Positions 47,869 to 56,906 of a stretch of 64,000 nt of DNA are shown here, one piece after another; the stretch's first letter is position 1, and every line of letters begins with the position of its first letter. Source of the stretch: Campylobacter concisus (GTDB lineage: Bacteria; Campylobacterota; Campylobacteria; Campylobacterales; Campylobacteraceae); the NCBI RefSeq assembly GCF_002092855.1, contig NZ_LVLC01000001.1, positions 765,938 through 829,937 on the forward strand, read 5' to 3'. Under the pieces are notes generated by a model that was not told the origin of the DNA, did no database searches, and was given only the letters and a program-made list of their open reading frames with translations. Both the position numbers and the translations under genes were made by a program.

Positions 47869-49073
47869 TCAAATTCTTTCAAATATTTTTTTATATTTCT
47901 TGCTGCTTGTCTTATTCTATTTTCGTTTTCGATAAGAGCTAGACGCACATAGTCGTTTCCGCCCTCGCCAAAACCGATACCAGGGCTAACTGCGACTGAT
48001 GCCTTTGTAAGAAGCTGCTTTGAAAACTCAAGGCTGCCCAGATGGCTAACCTTTGGCGGAAGTTTCGCCCAGATAAACATACTTGAGCTTGGTTTTTTAA
48101 GCTCCCAACCAGCCTGAGCAAAGGCCTCTATCATCACATCTCTTCTTTTTTCATAAATTTGGCGTATCTCTTCAACACAGCTTTGATCGCCGTCAAGTGC
48201 GACTGTGGCAGCCACCTGTATCGGCGTAAACATGCCGTAATCAACCCATGATTTTATCTTTTTAAGTGCGGCGCAAAGTCTTTTATTTCCGCACATAAAG
48301 CCAACTCTCCAGCCAGCCATATTGTAGCTTTTTGAAAGTGTGTAGCACTCGACTGCAACGTCTTTTGCACCATCAACCTCAAAGATACTTGGCGTTTTGT
48401 AGCCATCAAATGTAAGATCCGCGTAGGCGATGTCAGATATGACGTAAAATCTCTCTTGTTTTGCGATACTTACAAGGCGCTCGTAAAAGCTCTTTTGCAC
48501 TGTTACAGTCGTTGGATTGTGAGGGAAATTTACGACTACATATTTTGGCTTTGGTGAGCTTGCGTGTATAGTTTGGATCAAATTTTCAAAAAATTTATTC
48601 TCATCTAGCTCAAATTTATCATTGTAGTGAAGTGGCATCTTTGCGACACTTCCACCAGCAAATAAAAACGCTTGCGTGTGTATCGGATAAGCAGGGTCAG
48701 GCACGATAGCAACATCGCCTGGGTTTATTACAGCTTGGGCAAGATGCACAAAGCCCTCTTTACTACCCATTGTGGCGACTGCTTCGGTATCTGGGTCTAA
48801 ATTTACGCCGTATTTTCTCTTATACCAGTTGCAAATGGCAAGGCGGAGCTTGTAAATTCCAGCGCTGGCTGAGTAGCCGTGAGTCTTGTCCTTTTGCGCG
48901 CTTTCGCATAGTTTATCGACGATGTGCTGTGGCGTTCTACCCTCAGGATTGCCCATAGAAAAGTCGATGATGTCCTCGCCAGCTCTTCGTGCAGCCATTT
49001 TTATTGCATTTACTTCGGCAAAAACGTAGTTTGGCAAACGCTCAATTGTATTAAATCTTATCTCATCAAACAC
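47865..49073 (-). CDS. Class I/II PLP-dependent aminotransferase (Ala/LL-DAP type)
   Basis: A 402-residue fold-type I aminotransferase. The PLP lysine is in TLSKSYNMAGWRVGF, the phosphate-binding Arg follows it, and substrate residues include DFSMGNPEG and VRLALIENENRIRQA. Proteins like this are annotated as LL-diaminopimelate or alanine/aspartate aminotransferases; being coupled to hom suggests amino-acid synthesis from aspartate. Substrate cannot be fixed by sequence. The ATG is followed by FDEIRFNTIERLPNYVFAEV, the usual start. Confidence 0.88.
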   Translation of the reverse strand: MFDEIRFNTIERLPNYVFAEVNAIKMAARRAGEDIIDFSMGNPEGRTPQHIVDKLCESAQKDKTHGYSASAGIYKLRLAICNWYKRKYGVNLDPDTEAVATMGSKEGFVHLAQAVINPGDVAIVPDPAYPIHTQAFLFAGGSVAKMPLHYNDKFELDENKFFENLIQTIHASSPKPKYVVVNFPHNPTTVTVQKSFYERLVSIAKQERFYVISDIAYADLTFDGYKTPSIFEVDGAKDVAVECYTLSKSYNMAGWRVGFMCGNKRLCAALKKIKSWVDYGMFTPIQVAATVALDGDQSCVEEIRQIYEKRRDVMIEAFAQAGWELKKPSSSMFIWAKLPPKVSHLGSLEFSKQLLTKASVAVSPGIGFGEGGNDYVRLALIENENRIRQAARNIKKYLKEFE

Positions 49074-49082
49074 TGCTTGCTC

Positions 49083-49865
49083 CTATTTTATAAGCTTGAT
49101 AATTATCTCATTTTTTATATTATTTATATCAACATTGTCGCTAATTAATGCGTATTTTGCGCCTATTGCTAAATTTATAGAAACGGCGGTTTTTGCTTGC
49201 TCCTCTTTTATAGAGTCAATCTGATTTAAATTTTTATCATAAATTCTAACAAGCGGCATCCATCTATTTGACTCTTTTGATGCGATATCCAGACTACTTG
49301 CACCCTCAACATCAACAAAATAAGTACCACCGCTTTTTAAAAGTGGCGTCTCTTCGTCAAAATTTACCTTTGCAGCCTTAAGGATCATATTCTGAGCATC
49401 TAAAAATATCTCTAAATTCCCATCAACTCTATCAAATCCTAAAATTTTAAAACCGCTTTGACTAAGTGCTAAGCTTAATAAGCTTGGATCTATTCCACCA
49501 TTTTTTATGGCCGAAATTCCATAAGAAATTTGATCTCCATTTTTTAGAGAATTTATTCTTGAGATACTTATGTTGGCATCATCCAGAGTTGAATTTATTG
49601 ATTTTACAAATAATGTAGAAGGAACCTTTTGCTCACTTATAAATTTTAAATTCAAACTATTTGAACCAAATGAAATGCTATCGTAACTTGAGCTTTGCTT
49701 TAATCTTGATACTAGCTCATTGACATTGAGTGAGCCATTTTGGTCTAAATTTTCTAAAGAAATTTGCACATTTTCAGCATTGCTTAAAGCACTTGCACTA
49801 GTTTGTAAACTAAAAGCATAGGCAAATACACTAAAAGCGGTGAAAATCGCTATTTTTCTTACCAA
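49083..49865 (-). CDS. Periplasmic protein, unknown function
   Basis: A 260-residue protein with a signal peptide (about 1-17, RKIAIFTAFSVFAYAFS) and a mature beta-rich part with no recognised domain (NLDQNGSLNVNELVSRLKQSSSYDSISF; SGGTYFVDVEGASSLDIASKESNRWMPLVRIYDKNLNQI). It overlaps the RodZ-like gene by seven bases and ends nine bases before the aminotransferase gene. The gene pair with the RodZ-like protein is, from memory, conserved in C. jejuni, suggesting a shared envelope role. Confidence 0.65.
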   Translation of the reverse strand: MVRKIAIFTAFSVFAYAFSLQTSASALSNAENVQISLENLDQNGSLNVNELVSRLKQSSSYDSISFGSNSLNLKFISEQKVPSTLFVKSINSTLDDANISISRINSLKNGDQISYGISAIKNGGIDPSLLSLALSQSGFKILGFDRVDGNLEIFLDAQNMILKAAKVNFDEETPLLKSGGTYFVDVEGASSLDIASKESNRWMPLVRIYDKNLNQIDSIKEEQAKTAVSINLAIGAKYALISDNVDINNIKNEIIIKLIK

Positions 49866-50800
49866 GATTTGCCCTTGTTAAGTTCTACAAACTCATCATA
49901 GCTCACAAATTTCATCTCTCCATTTTCTACTAAAAATCTAGCTGGACGGCTTGGATTATATTTTGTCACCTTATCGCCGATCTTTAGCTCAATGTTGCCA
50001 TTTCCACAAACTACGAGCTGTCTTTGGTCTAAATTTATATTTATGCTTTTACTTGTGTCGTTTGATACTTTTTGACCATTTTCAAGGTTAATGATGCCTA
50101 TCCAGACACGTTGTTTTGGTGTAATGACCGCCTCATTTAGTGGCTTTGTAATGTTTTGCTCTATCTTAGGAGCTGGCTGAGCTGCCATGCTTGGCTTTAC
50201 AGCATTTTGCTCCATGTTTGCAGGACTTGTTGTCATATTTTGCTCAACTGGAGCTGAAATTTTCAAGTTTGATGCGTTTGCCTCTATTTTAGGGCTATTT
50301 TGAGAGATGGTGATATTTGTATCGATGATATTTTTCTTCACCTCATTTACTATGCTTGACTGCGAATAGCTCACGCTTTTATTCTCATCATTTAAAAACG
50401 ATAAAAAATTCTCGATATATTTGTAAGCATCAAAATGATATGCCCCACCAGCGATAATAGCTAAAATGATGAGCCAAAATAAAAATCCAGCACCGCCACT
50501 ACCGCTTTGTTTTTGTATGGTAATATCTTTTGGAGTGTAAGAAGAAATTTTTGGAGTAACTTTAGTTTTGTGACTCTCATCTGGAGTGTTTTCTTGCATA
50601 AAGGCATCATATTCAGCTAGCAACTCGCTCAAATCAACATCATATTCACGTTGTAAAATTTTGGCATAGCCTCTAATATTTAAACGTGATAATTTTTCAA
50701 AATTTTTATCAAAAATATATTGTAAAAATGTAGGCTCAATATGTGTTTTACGTGAAATTTCCTTTATACCTATCTCTTTTAAATTCTCTAATTCATTCAT
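49859..50800 (-). CDS. RodZ-like protein (HTH, TM, periplasmic domain)
   Basis: A 313-residue bitopic protein. Residues about 1-70 form a RodZ-type helix-turn-helix (LKEIGIKEISRKTHIEPTFLQYIF, LNIRGYAKILQREYDVD). A TM helix lies at about 104-124 (GGAGFLFWLIILAIIAGGAYHF), then a low-complexity Asn/Thr/Pro linker, then a C-terminal beta domain (RVWIGIINLENGQKVSN, RQLVVCGNGNIELKIGDKV) like DUF4115. RodZ couples MreB to the wall-synthesis machinery; mreB and mreC lie elsewhere in this window. It overlaps the methyltransferase gene by eight bases. Confidence 0.75.
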   Translation of the reverse strand: MNELENLKEIGIKEISRKTHIEPTFLQYIFDKNFEKLSRLNIRGYAKILQREYDVDLSELLAEYDAFMQENTPDESHKTKVTPKISSYTPKDITIQKQSGSGGAGFLFWLIILAIIAGGAYHFDAYKYIENFLSFLNDENKSVSYSQSSIVNEVKKNIIDTNITISQNSPKIEANASNLKISAPVEQNMTTSPANMEQNAVKPSMAAQPAPKIEQNITKPLNEAVITPKQRVWIGIINLENGQKVSNDTSKSININLDQRQLVVCGNGNIELKIGDKVTKYNPSRPARFLVENGEMKFVSYDEFVELNKGKSW

Positions 50801-51473
50801 ATATCATCCTGTCACAAATTATTGCAAAAGCTGCACTTACATTTAAGGAGTCCCAGCCCTCTTTTAACTTTATACCAATACACTCATCGCACTTTGCTAG
50901 AGCTTTTTGCGGTATGCCTTCGCCCTCTGAGCCCATCACCAAAGCTCTTTTACCAGCAAACTTCATCTCTTTTACGTTTTTGCCATTACTTGCTGTTGCA
51001 TAAATTTTAAAACCAAATTGCTTTAGTTCATTTATCAAACTAAGCCCGTCTTCAAAAATCGCTATTGGTATCTCATAAGCAGCGCCACTACTTGATCTTA
51101 AAACGCCTTGCATATTTATACTTTTTGCCACTATCACAAGACCCTCGCAGCCTAGAGCATAGGCACTTCTAGCGATAGCACCGATATTGCCAACATCGCT
51201 TATGCCGTAAAGAATGGCGATAAAATTTAGCTTTTTAAGCTCAGCAATGTCTGAAAATTCAAACTCACTAACATTAGCTAAAAAACCTTGATGGTTTCCA
51301 CCGCGAGCTAAAGACTGTGCTTTTTGATTATCCACGCGAATGATCTTTTTGCCTGTGCCACAAATTTTAGAGAAGAGTTTTTTGTCACACTCTTTTGAGA
51401 GATATATCTCTTCTAATATCTGTGGTCGCTTGTTCAAAATATGTAAAAATAGTTGTTTTCCGTATATTATCAT
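50793..51473 (-). CDS. TrmH/SpoU-family RNA 2'-O-methyltransferase (RlmB-like)
   Basis: A 226-residue SPOUT-class methyltransferase with an N-terminal substrate-binding domain (KQLFLHILNKRPQILEEIYLS) and the knotted SAM domain: motif 1 YGISDVGNIGAIARSAYALG, motif 2 ALVMGSEGEGIP and motif 3 IKLKEGWDSLNVSAAFAII. This resembles RlmB (G2251 of 23S rRNA), but the small size leaves other targets open. First gene of the unit running to yraN; promoter likely within 51474-51584. Confidence 0.9.
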   Translation of the reverse strand: MIIYGKQLFLHILNKRPQILEEIYLSKECDKKLFSKICGTGKKIIRVDNQKAQSLARGGNHQGFLANVSEFEFSDIAELKKLNFIAILYGISDVGNIGAIARSAYALGCEGLVIVAKSINMQGVLRSSSGAAYEIPIAIFEDGLSLINELKQFGFKIYATASNGKNVKEMKFAGKRALVMGSEGEGIPQKALAKCDECIGIKLKEGWDSLNVSAAFAIICDRMIYE

Positions 51474-51584
51474 GGTAACTTATGGTAGCTAAAGTCAATT
51501 AAAATTTAACTTATTTTTGTATGTAACTAGAGTAAATTTTACACTTTCGTTTTAGTGTCACTTAGTATTTTTGTAGCTTATAAT

Positions 51585-52400
51585 TTAAGCTTTTATAAGC
51601 TCATCATATATCTTTTTTACATCTTCTCCAGTTATTTTGTTAAGTAATTTTGCTTTCACTTTTGGGGCAAGATCAAGTGAAAATATCTCATCTTTTGTAA
51701 TATTTTGAGTGGCTGTTTTGTCACTTTTTGAGATGACAATCGCCCACTCTCCACTTAAATTTACTTTTTCTAAAATTTGGACTAAATTTTTAGCACTATC
51801 TTTAAACTTACTCTCAAATTTTTTCGTAGCCTCTTTTATAGCAAAAATTTCTCTCTCTGGCTCTAAATTTGCGATGCTTTGCACCAAGCTTAATATACGT
51901 TTTGGGCTTTCATAGATTACGGCTGGATAGGCTAAATTTAAAGCATTTTGTATAGCTAAAGCTCTGTCTCTACCGGTATTTGGTAAAAAGCCTAAGAAAA
52001 CAAATTCTTTATCGCAAAGCCCGCTTGCGACCACGCTTAGAAGTGCGGCGTTTGCTCCGCTTAAAATTTCGTATTTGATATCATTTTTTTGAGCGTATCT
52101 TACTAGGCTAACGCCTGGATCGCTTATGCCCGGCATGCCAGCATCGCTCATGTAGGCTACATTTCTGCTAAAAAAATCATCACTTAAATTTACAAAAAAA
52201 TCATTTTCGTTGTGAGTGTGAAGTGGAATAAATTTTGATATATTTATACTTGCGTCAAAACGTTCATTTAGCAAGTTTATAAGACTTTTGCAGACTCTTG
52301 TATCTTCGCAAATAGCTATCTCGCATTCACGCAAAATTCTAATCGCACGAAGCGAGATATCTTCTAAATTTCCTATTGGAGTAGGAATAAAGTAGAGCAA
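51585..52400 (-). CDS. rsmI: 16S rRNA (cytidine1402-2'-O)-methyltransferase
   Basis: A 271-residue tetrapyrrole-methylase-fold enzyme. It has the characteristic PTPIGNLEDISLRAIRIL start, CEDTRVCKSLINL, YMSDAGMPGISDPGVSLV and FVFLGFLPNTGRDR. It modifies C1402 in the decoding centre. The ATG lies three bases after the rpmE stop. Confidence 0.97.
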   Translation of the reverse strand: MLYFIPTPIGNLEDISLRAIRILRECEIAICEDTRVCKSLINLLNERFDASINISKFIPLHTHNENDFFVNLSDDFFSRNVAYMSDAGMPGISDPGVSLVRYAQKNDIKYEILSGANAALLSVVASGLCDKEFVFLGFLPNTGRDRALAIQNALNLAYPAVIYESPKRILSLVQSIANLEPEREIFAIKEATKKFESKFKDSAKNLVQILEKVNLSGEWAIVISKSDKTATQNITKDEIFSLDLAPKVKAKLLNKITGEDVKKIYDELIKA

Positions 52401-52403
52401 GGC

Positions 52404-52604
52404 TTATTTTTGAGCGTATTTTTTCTTAAATTTCTCAACACGGCCAGCACTATCAACTATCTTTTCGCTGCCTGTGAAAAATGGGTGGCACTTGTCGCAA
52501 ATGTCAATTCTGATCTCGCTTTTGTTTGACTTTGTTTTAAAAGTGTTTCCGCAAGCACAAGTTACAGTGCAATCTACGTATTCTGGATGGATATCTTTTT
52601 TCAT
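52404..52604 (-). CDS. rpmE: 50S ribosomal protein L31, zinc-binding form
   Basis: A 66-residue L31 with a four-cysteine zinc ribbon (Cys16, Cys18, Cys36, Cys39 in CTVTCACGN and [10 protein letters not shown]), so the zinc-dependent paralogue. I use the second of two adjacent ATGs (52604), which gives the family start [10 protein letters not shown] and better spacing to AAGGA. It is followed closely by rsmI. Confidence 0.97.
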
Positions 52605-52687
52605 CATTTTTCCTTTATTATTTTTGGGCTAATTATCTACATTAAAAGTTGCTGATTATATAAAAAGAAATCTAAAAATCAAATAAA

Positions 52688-53344
52688 TTAAGCTAGGAAT
52701 TTTGCCGCTACTGAGATAACCGCAGTCTGTGATCTTAAGATATTTTTAGTATTTAGGCAGTAGCTATTTTTAAATTTAGCCGTCTCATCCTCGCTAAATC
52801 CACCCTCTGGGCCGATTATTAAAAGCTCGTCATCTTTTTTTTCATTTAAGCTTTTACCACCAAAATTTATAGCTGAGACATTTTTATAAACGCTCATTAG
52901 CTCGTCCAAATTTTTATAAATTTCAAACTCCATTAGTGAAGTTCGTCCGCACTGCTCGCAAGATAGAGCATTTATGTAGTTTAGCCTTTCAATATCTATC
53001 TTAAAATTTGCTTGAGAAAATTTAGTATAGACAAAAGCTATTTTACCAACGCCAAGTTCATTTAAAAATGGCAATGTCTTTTCGATCGTCTTTGGATCGA
53101 CAATAGCCCAAGCGATCATAAAGTCGAATTTTTGCTCGCCATTTGAGCTGGCAAAGACAAGACTTAAGCTCGCACTTCGCCTATCAATCTCATCAATTTC
53201 ATAAATATACTCTTTAAAATCTCGTAAATTTCTAACACTTATTCGCTCACCAGCTTGCATTCTTCTAGCTTTTAGGTGCAAAAAGGCTTCATTTACTATC
53301 TTTAAGCTTTCATTACCTGCATTTTTATCATATAAAAATTTCAT
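52688..53344 (-). CDS. rsmE: 16S rRNA (uracil1498-N3)-methyltransferase
   Basis: A 218-residue SPOUT methyltransferase with an N-terminal PUA-like part (residues about 1-70, HLKARRMQAGERISVRNLRD) and the C-terminal knot (ELLIIGPEGGFSEDETAKF, CLNTKNILRSQTAVISVAAKFLA). These are RsmE signatures. It begins on the base after the stop of the upstream membrane gene, indicating coupling. Confidence 0.93.
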   Translation of the reverse strand: MKFLYDKNAGNESLKIVNEAFLHLKARRMQAGERISVRNLRDFKEYIYEIDEIDRRSASLSLVFASSNGEQKFDFMIAWAIVDPKTIEKTLPFLNELGVGKIAFVYTKFSQANFKIDIERLNYINALSCEQCGRTSLMEFEIYKNLDELMSVYKNVSAINFGGKSLNEKKDDELLIIGPEGGFSEDETAKFKNSYCLNTKNILRSQTAVISVAAKFLA

Positions 53345-53746
53345 CTAAATCCCTGCAACTATAACTAAAACAAGATCAAAAAATCCCTTAATAAGGGCGA
53401 ATTTTTTAAATTTTTCTAAGTCGCCATTAGCTGCATAAATTTTTAGCCTTTTAAAACCTATGGCACTAAGTGCGATTAAAATTATTAAGATAATTAACAT
53501 TTTTATGGCATTAAATTTAAACTCATATCCATAATACGCCCATAAAATAAGTCCGGTTAGCACAAGAAAACTAAGTAGCATATGATAAATCGGTAAAAAA
53601 TATCTTATACGAAGCACATAGTTTTTGCTATTGCTGCTAAACTGAGTAAGTATTAAATAAAGTATATTACAGGCAACTAGTGCATAAAAAAATATCACGT
53701 GAAATGGCAAAGTGTATGCAAAAAGTGAGGAGAGATGTTCGTTCAT
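53345..53746 (-). CDS. Small four-helix membrane protein, unknown
   Basis: A 133-residue protein with four hydrophobic segments (LPFHVIFFYALVACNILYLIL; YHMLLSFLVLTGLILWAYYGY; AIKMLIILIILIALSAIGF; GFFDLVLVIVAGI). No recognised motif. It overlaps the lipoprotein gene by four bases and is followed directly by rsmE; I recall the same gene upstream of rsmE in C. jejuni. Confidence 0.68.
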   Translation of the reverse strand: MNEHLSSLFAYTLPFHVIFFYALVACNILYLILTQFSSNSKNYVLRIRYFLPIYHMLLSFLVLTGLILWAYYGYEFKFNAIKMLIILIILIALSAIGFKRLKIYAANGDLEKFKKFALIKGFFDLVLVIVAGI

Positions 53747-53946
53747 TTCTTATCTTTAGAAGGCTCGTTCTCTTCCACAACTGGCTCAGGCGGGAGTTGT
53801 TCATCGATTGTGACATTTGCGTCTGGTTGGGCTATGGTCACGTCACTCGGCACTGGCTCGCTAACATCATTTTTAGCCTCATCTTTATCTCCACAGCCCA
53901 CAAATAGACCAGCTATAAATAAAAAAGAAGTTATAATTTTTTTCAT
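53743..53946 (-). CDS. Small lipoprotein with acidic low-complexity tail
   Basis: A 67-residue protein with a lipoprotein signal ending LFIAGLFVGC-like lipobox at Cys18, then a Pro/Glu/Asp/Val-rich tail. There is no CxxCH haem motif although the C. jejuni gene in this position is, from memory, annotated as haem-binding. The ATG at 53946 overlaps the queD stop (TGATG); a TTG one codon earlier is the alternative. Function unknown. Confidence 0.68.
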   Translation of the reverse strand: MKKIITSFLFIAGLFVGCGDKDEAKNDVSEPVPSDVTIAQPDANVTIDEQLPPEPVVEENEPSKDKK

Positions 53947-54527
53947 CAAACGTCCTTTGGAATTTCTATTTTTAACCTATTTTTCATCTTCTCGAATAAA
54001 TTTTTATCTTCCCACTCTTCTATGATAGCATCTGAAAATTTGATCTCATCTAGCTTTATCTCGCCCATTTGCGCATTTATGGCGTCCTCTTTAAAGCACT
54101 GTGCATAGCCTGTATCAGTCTCATGCACGATAATGCTATGAAGCTTCACTTCACGCTCACCGTTGTTCATCACACTAAGCTCAAGTAGTCTTTCTATGAG
54201 TACAAAAAATATGCGGCAAAACTGCTCTGCACTTGGATTTAGTGGGATCTCGATCCATCTTGCCGAGTGCTTTTTTAGATCATTTTTATACTCAACATTA
54301 TCGCCTGAAAATATTGTCGTAGCGTGATCAAAACTATCAATGATCGTTTTTATGTTTTGCTTCATTAAGCCAAAATCATAAACCATGCCGGCGTTATCAA
54401 GAAAATTTGAGCTAAGTAAAATTTCAGCCACATAGCTGTGCCCGTGGATGCTAGTCCTACAACGCTTTGAGCTGCAAAATCTCACAATATGTGCATTTTC
54501 AAATCTAAAAAGCTTTCTAATAATCAT
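53946..54527 (-). CDS. queD: 6-carboxytetrahydropterin synthase QueD
   Basis: A 193-residue enzyme of the PTPS/QueD family. The zinc histidines are in RFENAHIV and IHGHSYV, with Cys residues of FCSSKRCR as the catalytic thiol region, and the SFDHATTIF (Asp-His) motif is present. It is longer than typical QueD (~120) because of an extra C-terminal ~50 residues. It makes the 7-deazaguanine precursor for queuosine. The ATG overlaps the queE stop. Confidence 0.9.
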   Translation of the reverse strand: MIIRKLFRFENAHIVRFCSSKRCRTSIHGHSYVAEILLSSNFLDNAGMVYDFGLMKQNIKTIIDSFDHATTIFSGDNVEYKNDLKKHSARWIEIPLNPSAEQFCRIFFVLIERLLELSVMNNGEREVKLHSIIVHETDTGYAQCFKEDAINAQMGEIKLDEIKFSDAIIEEWEDKNLFEKMKNRLKIEIPKDV

Positions 54528-55282
54528 CAAACACCTTCTTTATCGCTCCAAAGCCTGATGTGGATACGCTCTGAGTAGTTAAATCCATACTTTATGGCAA
54601 ATTCTGCCGCTTTTAAAGCATTTTCGTTTAGCTCAGCTTTATTCGCCCCTATTGCCATACACCAAACTGGCAAATCAACTTGACTTTTTATATTTATAAT
54701 CTCGTCCAACTCGCTTTTATCAAAGTGCGAGAGGACAAATTTTAAAAAGCTACTTCTTGCATTATTTTTAATAGCCAAAATAGCGTCTAAATTTATGCGT
54801 TTTTGCTCATTAACTCCACTATTTGCTAGCTTTACACCAAGTGCAAAATGGCAGTTTTTATAAATTTCATATTTAGCAAAATTAATTAAGATAGTGCCAT
54901 TTGTCTCAAAATGCACTTCATAATCTTCAAGCAATTTCTTTACCAAATTTATAAAATTTTCATTTTCGTGCCAGATGAGCGGCTCGCCACCGGTTAAAAC
55001 AATAATAGGCTTTTGCATTAAGCCTTTGCATAGGTTATCAACTATGCCTAAAATTTCATCTACACTGTAAATTTTATAATTAAAATGCCCTTTAAAAACA
55101 GCCCTTATACTATCGCATCCTAGTAGGTTTTCACCGGTTTTTAAAGACTTTGTTTGCACGCCAAAGCCAGAGCAGTTTAAGTTGCAGCCTAAAAAGCGTA
55201 AAAATATGGCGAGTCTGCCTTGGTAAGCTCCCTCGCCTTGAATACTTAAAAACGCCTCAACTAGCTCTAGCTCTTTGCTCAT
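54527..55282 (-). CDS. queE: 7-carboxy-7-deazaguanine synthase QueE, atypical radical SAM motif
   Basis: A 251-residue radical SAM enzyme. The QueE start ELVEAFLSIQGEGAYQGRLAIFLR is clear, and IIVLTGGEPLIW is the GGE SAM-binding motif. The cluster cysteines are spaced unusually: Cys33 and Cys37 (GCNLNCSGFG) are CX3C, but the third candidate, Cys56 in NLLGCDSIRAV, is 18 residues further instead of two. It lies between moaA and queD with overlapping stop/start codons on both sides. It converts carboxytetrahydropterin to CDG. Confidence 0.88.
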   Translation of the reverse strand: MSKELELVEAFLSIQGEGAYQGRLAIFLRFLGCNLNCSGFGVQTKSLKTGENLLGCDSIRAVFKGHFNYKIYSVDEILGIVDNLCKGLMQKPIIVLTGGEPLIWHENENFINLVKKLLEDYEVHFETNGTILINFAKYEIYKNCHFALGVKLANSGVNEQKRINLDAILAIKNNARSSFLKFVLSHFDKSELDEIINIKSQVDLPVWCMAIGANKAELNENALKAAEFAIKYGFNYSERIHIRLWSDKEGV

Positions 55283-56250
55283 CAACCACCAGTTTGATAA
55301 AAGGCACGCGAAGAGGTTTCATTGCTAGCACCTATCGCCCATTTATTCTCTTTTGGTTTGTTTGCTAGCACTTGCCTTAAAATTTCACTTGCAGCTACGA
55401 TATCACCCTTTTCAACTGCTTTTTTGATACTTAGTGCTTCTTCAAAGTATAGGCAAGGTATCAAAAGCCCCTCAGCACTTAGCCTGATACGGTTGCAACT
55501 CTCGCAAAAGTCGTGCTTGTGCGGATCAATGATCCCAAATTTATAACCATCATCGAGTCTATAAATAGACGCAGGCGCATTTGGTAGTTTTCCATCTTTT
55601 GTGACATTATATTTTTGTGAGATGATTTTTAAAATTTCATCACTACTTAGCCCTTTTAGATCATCTTTTGCGTGTGAATTTTCCATATACTCAATAAATC
55701 TGATCTGAGAATCTCTAAATTTGGCAAACTCGAGCAAATTTATAAGCTCATCATCATTTACACCTTTTAGTGCGACAGTGTTGATTTTTACCTTTAATCC
55801 AGCATCATGAGCTGCTTCAAAGCCAGCTAAAACTTCGTGCAAGACACTTTTTTGTGCGATAAATTTAGCCTTTTGCTCATTTAGCGTATCAAGCGACATA
55901 TTTATGCGCTTTAGTCCAGCGTCCTTTAGCCTTTTGGCAAAGTGTGAAAGCATATAACCATTTGTAGTAAGCGCTAGATCGATATCTGGATTATAATCAC
56001 TTATCATTTTTATAAAAACGTCCAAATCCTTACGTACAAGCGGTTCGCCACCAGTGATTCTTATCTTTTTTATGCCTTCATCGATAGCCACTTTTACAAA
56101 TAAAAATAGCTCTTCAAAGGTTAATAAATTCTCTCTTGGCGTCCAGCTAAATGGCGTTGTAGGCATACAATACCTACACCTAAAGTTGCAACGCTGAGTT
56201 ACAGAAATCCTTAAATAATCAACAATCCGACCATATTTATCGATTAGCAT
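55282..56250 (-). CDS. moaA: GTP 3',8-cyclase MoaA
   Basis: A 322-residue radical SAM enzyme of molybdenum-cofactor synthesis. N-terminal cluster Cys21-X3-Cys25-X2-Cys28 ([13 protein letters not shown]), C-terminal cluster in [20 protein letters not shown] and the essential C-terminal Gly-Gly (YQTGG). All key residues are intact. First gene of moaA-queE-queD-lipoprotein-membrane protein-rsmE, a chain of overlapping genes. Confidence 0.97.
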   Translation of the reverse strand: MLIDKYGRIVDYLRISVTQRCNFRCRYCMPTTPFSWTPRENLLTFEELFLFVKVAIDEGIKKIRITGGEPLVRKDLDVFIKMISDYNPDIDLALTTNGYMLSHFAKRLKDAGLKRINMSLDTLNEQKAKFIAQKSVLHEVLAGFEAAHDAGLKVKINTVALKGVNDDELINLLEFAKFRDSQIRFIEYMENSHAKDDLKGLSSDEILKIISQKYNVTKDGKLPNAPASIYRLDDGYKFGIIDPHKHDFCESCNRIRLSAEGLLIPCLYFEEALSIKKAVEKGDIVAASEILRQVLANKPKENKWAIGASNETSSRAFYQTGG

Positions 56251-56370
56251 AAAGCACCTTCTTAAGCTTGGTTAGAGCTTTTTATAATTTTTTCAATTAT
56301 ATGTTAAAAGATTTAAATCAAAATAAAAATTTAAGCCAATTTTTGTAGTTTAAGAGTAGATTAGTCTTTT

Positions 56371-56402
56371 TTTAAAATTAGCCTGCAAATTTAGGCTAAT
56401 TT
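56371..56402 (-). terminator. Hairpin at the end of the single-span coiled-coil gene
   Basis: Minus-strand AAATTAGCC / GGCTAATTT with a ten-base loop. It overlaps the last codons and stop of the gene ending at 56391; TTTT then A-rich sequence follows. It separates that gene from moaA, whose promoter should lie within 56251-56370. Confidence 0.5.
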
Positions 56403-56897
56403 ATGAAATTTAAGCACAAACTCGACTCGCCCCATTCCAACATGAAGGTCCTTTGCGATCATCGCTGCACTTTTTCCGTCTTTAAACATTTTTAAAATTT
56501 GCTCTTCTTCATTGATGACGCTTGGTGCGATTTTATTAATATCTCTTGTTCGCTCTTCAAGACTAACTATCCTATCTTTTTGCTCTGTTGCAAAATCATC
56601 AATTACTCGCTCAATACTCTTAATCGCACGAATTATTGGTACAATCTTTTCATTTATTTGCAAATCAATATTTTCTTTTATCTGTTTTTTAAGTGGCTCA
56701 TATTGTTCACTATTTTTAAACGCCTCGCCCTCAAGCATTGAAATTTGCTTTTTTAGATTGAAATTTTCTTGCATAACGCTTTCTATCGCTCGCTCAAATC
56801 TCGCAAATTTTTTATTTGTCTCACTATCTTTTATCAACATTAAAGCTACTATTATCGCCAAAACGATACCAAAGCCTAAAAAAATATAAATTTCCAT
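56391..56897 (-). CDS. Membrane-anchored coiled-coil protein with C-terminal HTH-like segment
   Basis: A 168-residue protein with an N-terminal TM helix (about 3-22, IYIFLGFGIVLAIIVALMLI), a long coiled coil (about 25-120) and a C-terminal segment EEEQILKMFKDGKSAAMIAKDLHVGMGRVEFVLKFHKLA that looks like a helix-turn-helix, as in DUF6115-type proteins. No known function. It follows the next gene upstream after nine bases. Confidence 0.65.
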   Translation of the reverse strand: MEIYIFLGFGIVLAIIVALMLIKDSETNKKFARFERAIESVMQENFNLKKQISMLEGEAFKNSEQYEPLKKQIKENIDLQINEKIVPIIRAIKSIERVIDDFATEQKDRIVSLEERTRDINKIAPSVINEEEQILKMFKDGKSAAMIAKDLHVGMGRVEFVLKFHKLA

Positions 56898-56906
56898 ATT
56901 TTTCCT

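Noticed and set aside
51555..51572. ACACT / AGTGT hairpin after rsmI
   Set aside because: Only five base pairs with an eight-base loop and no proper T tract.
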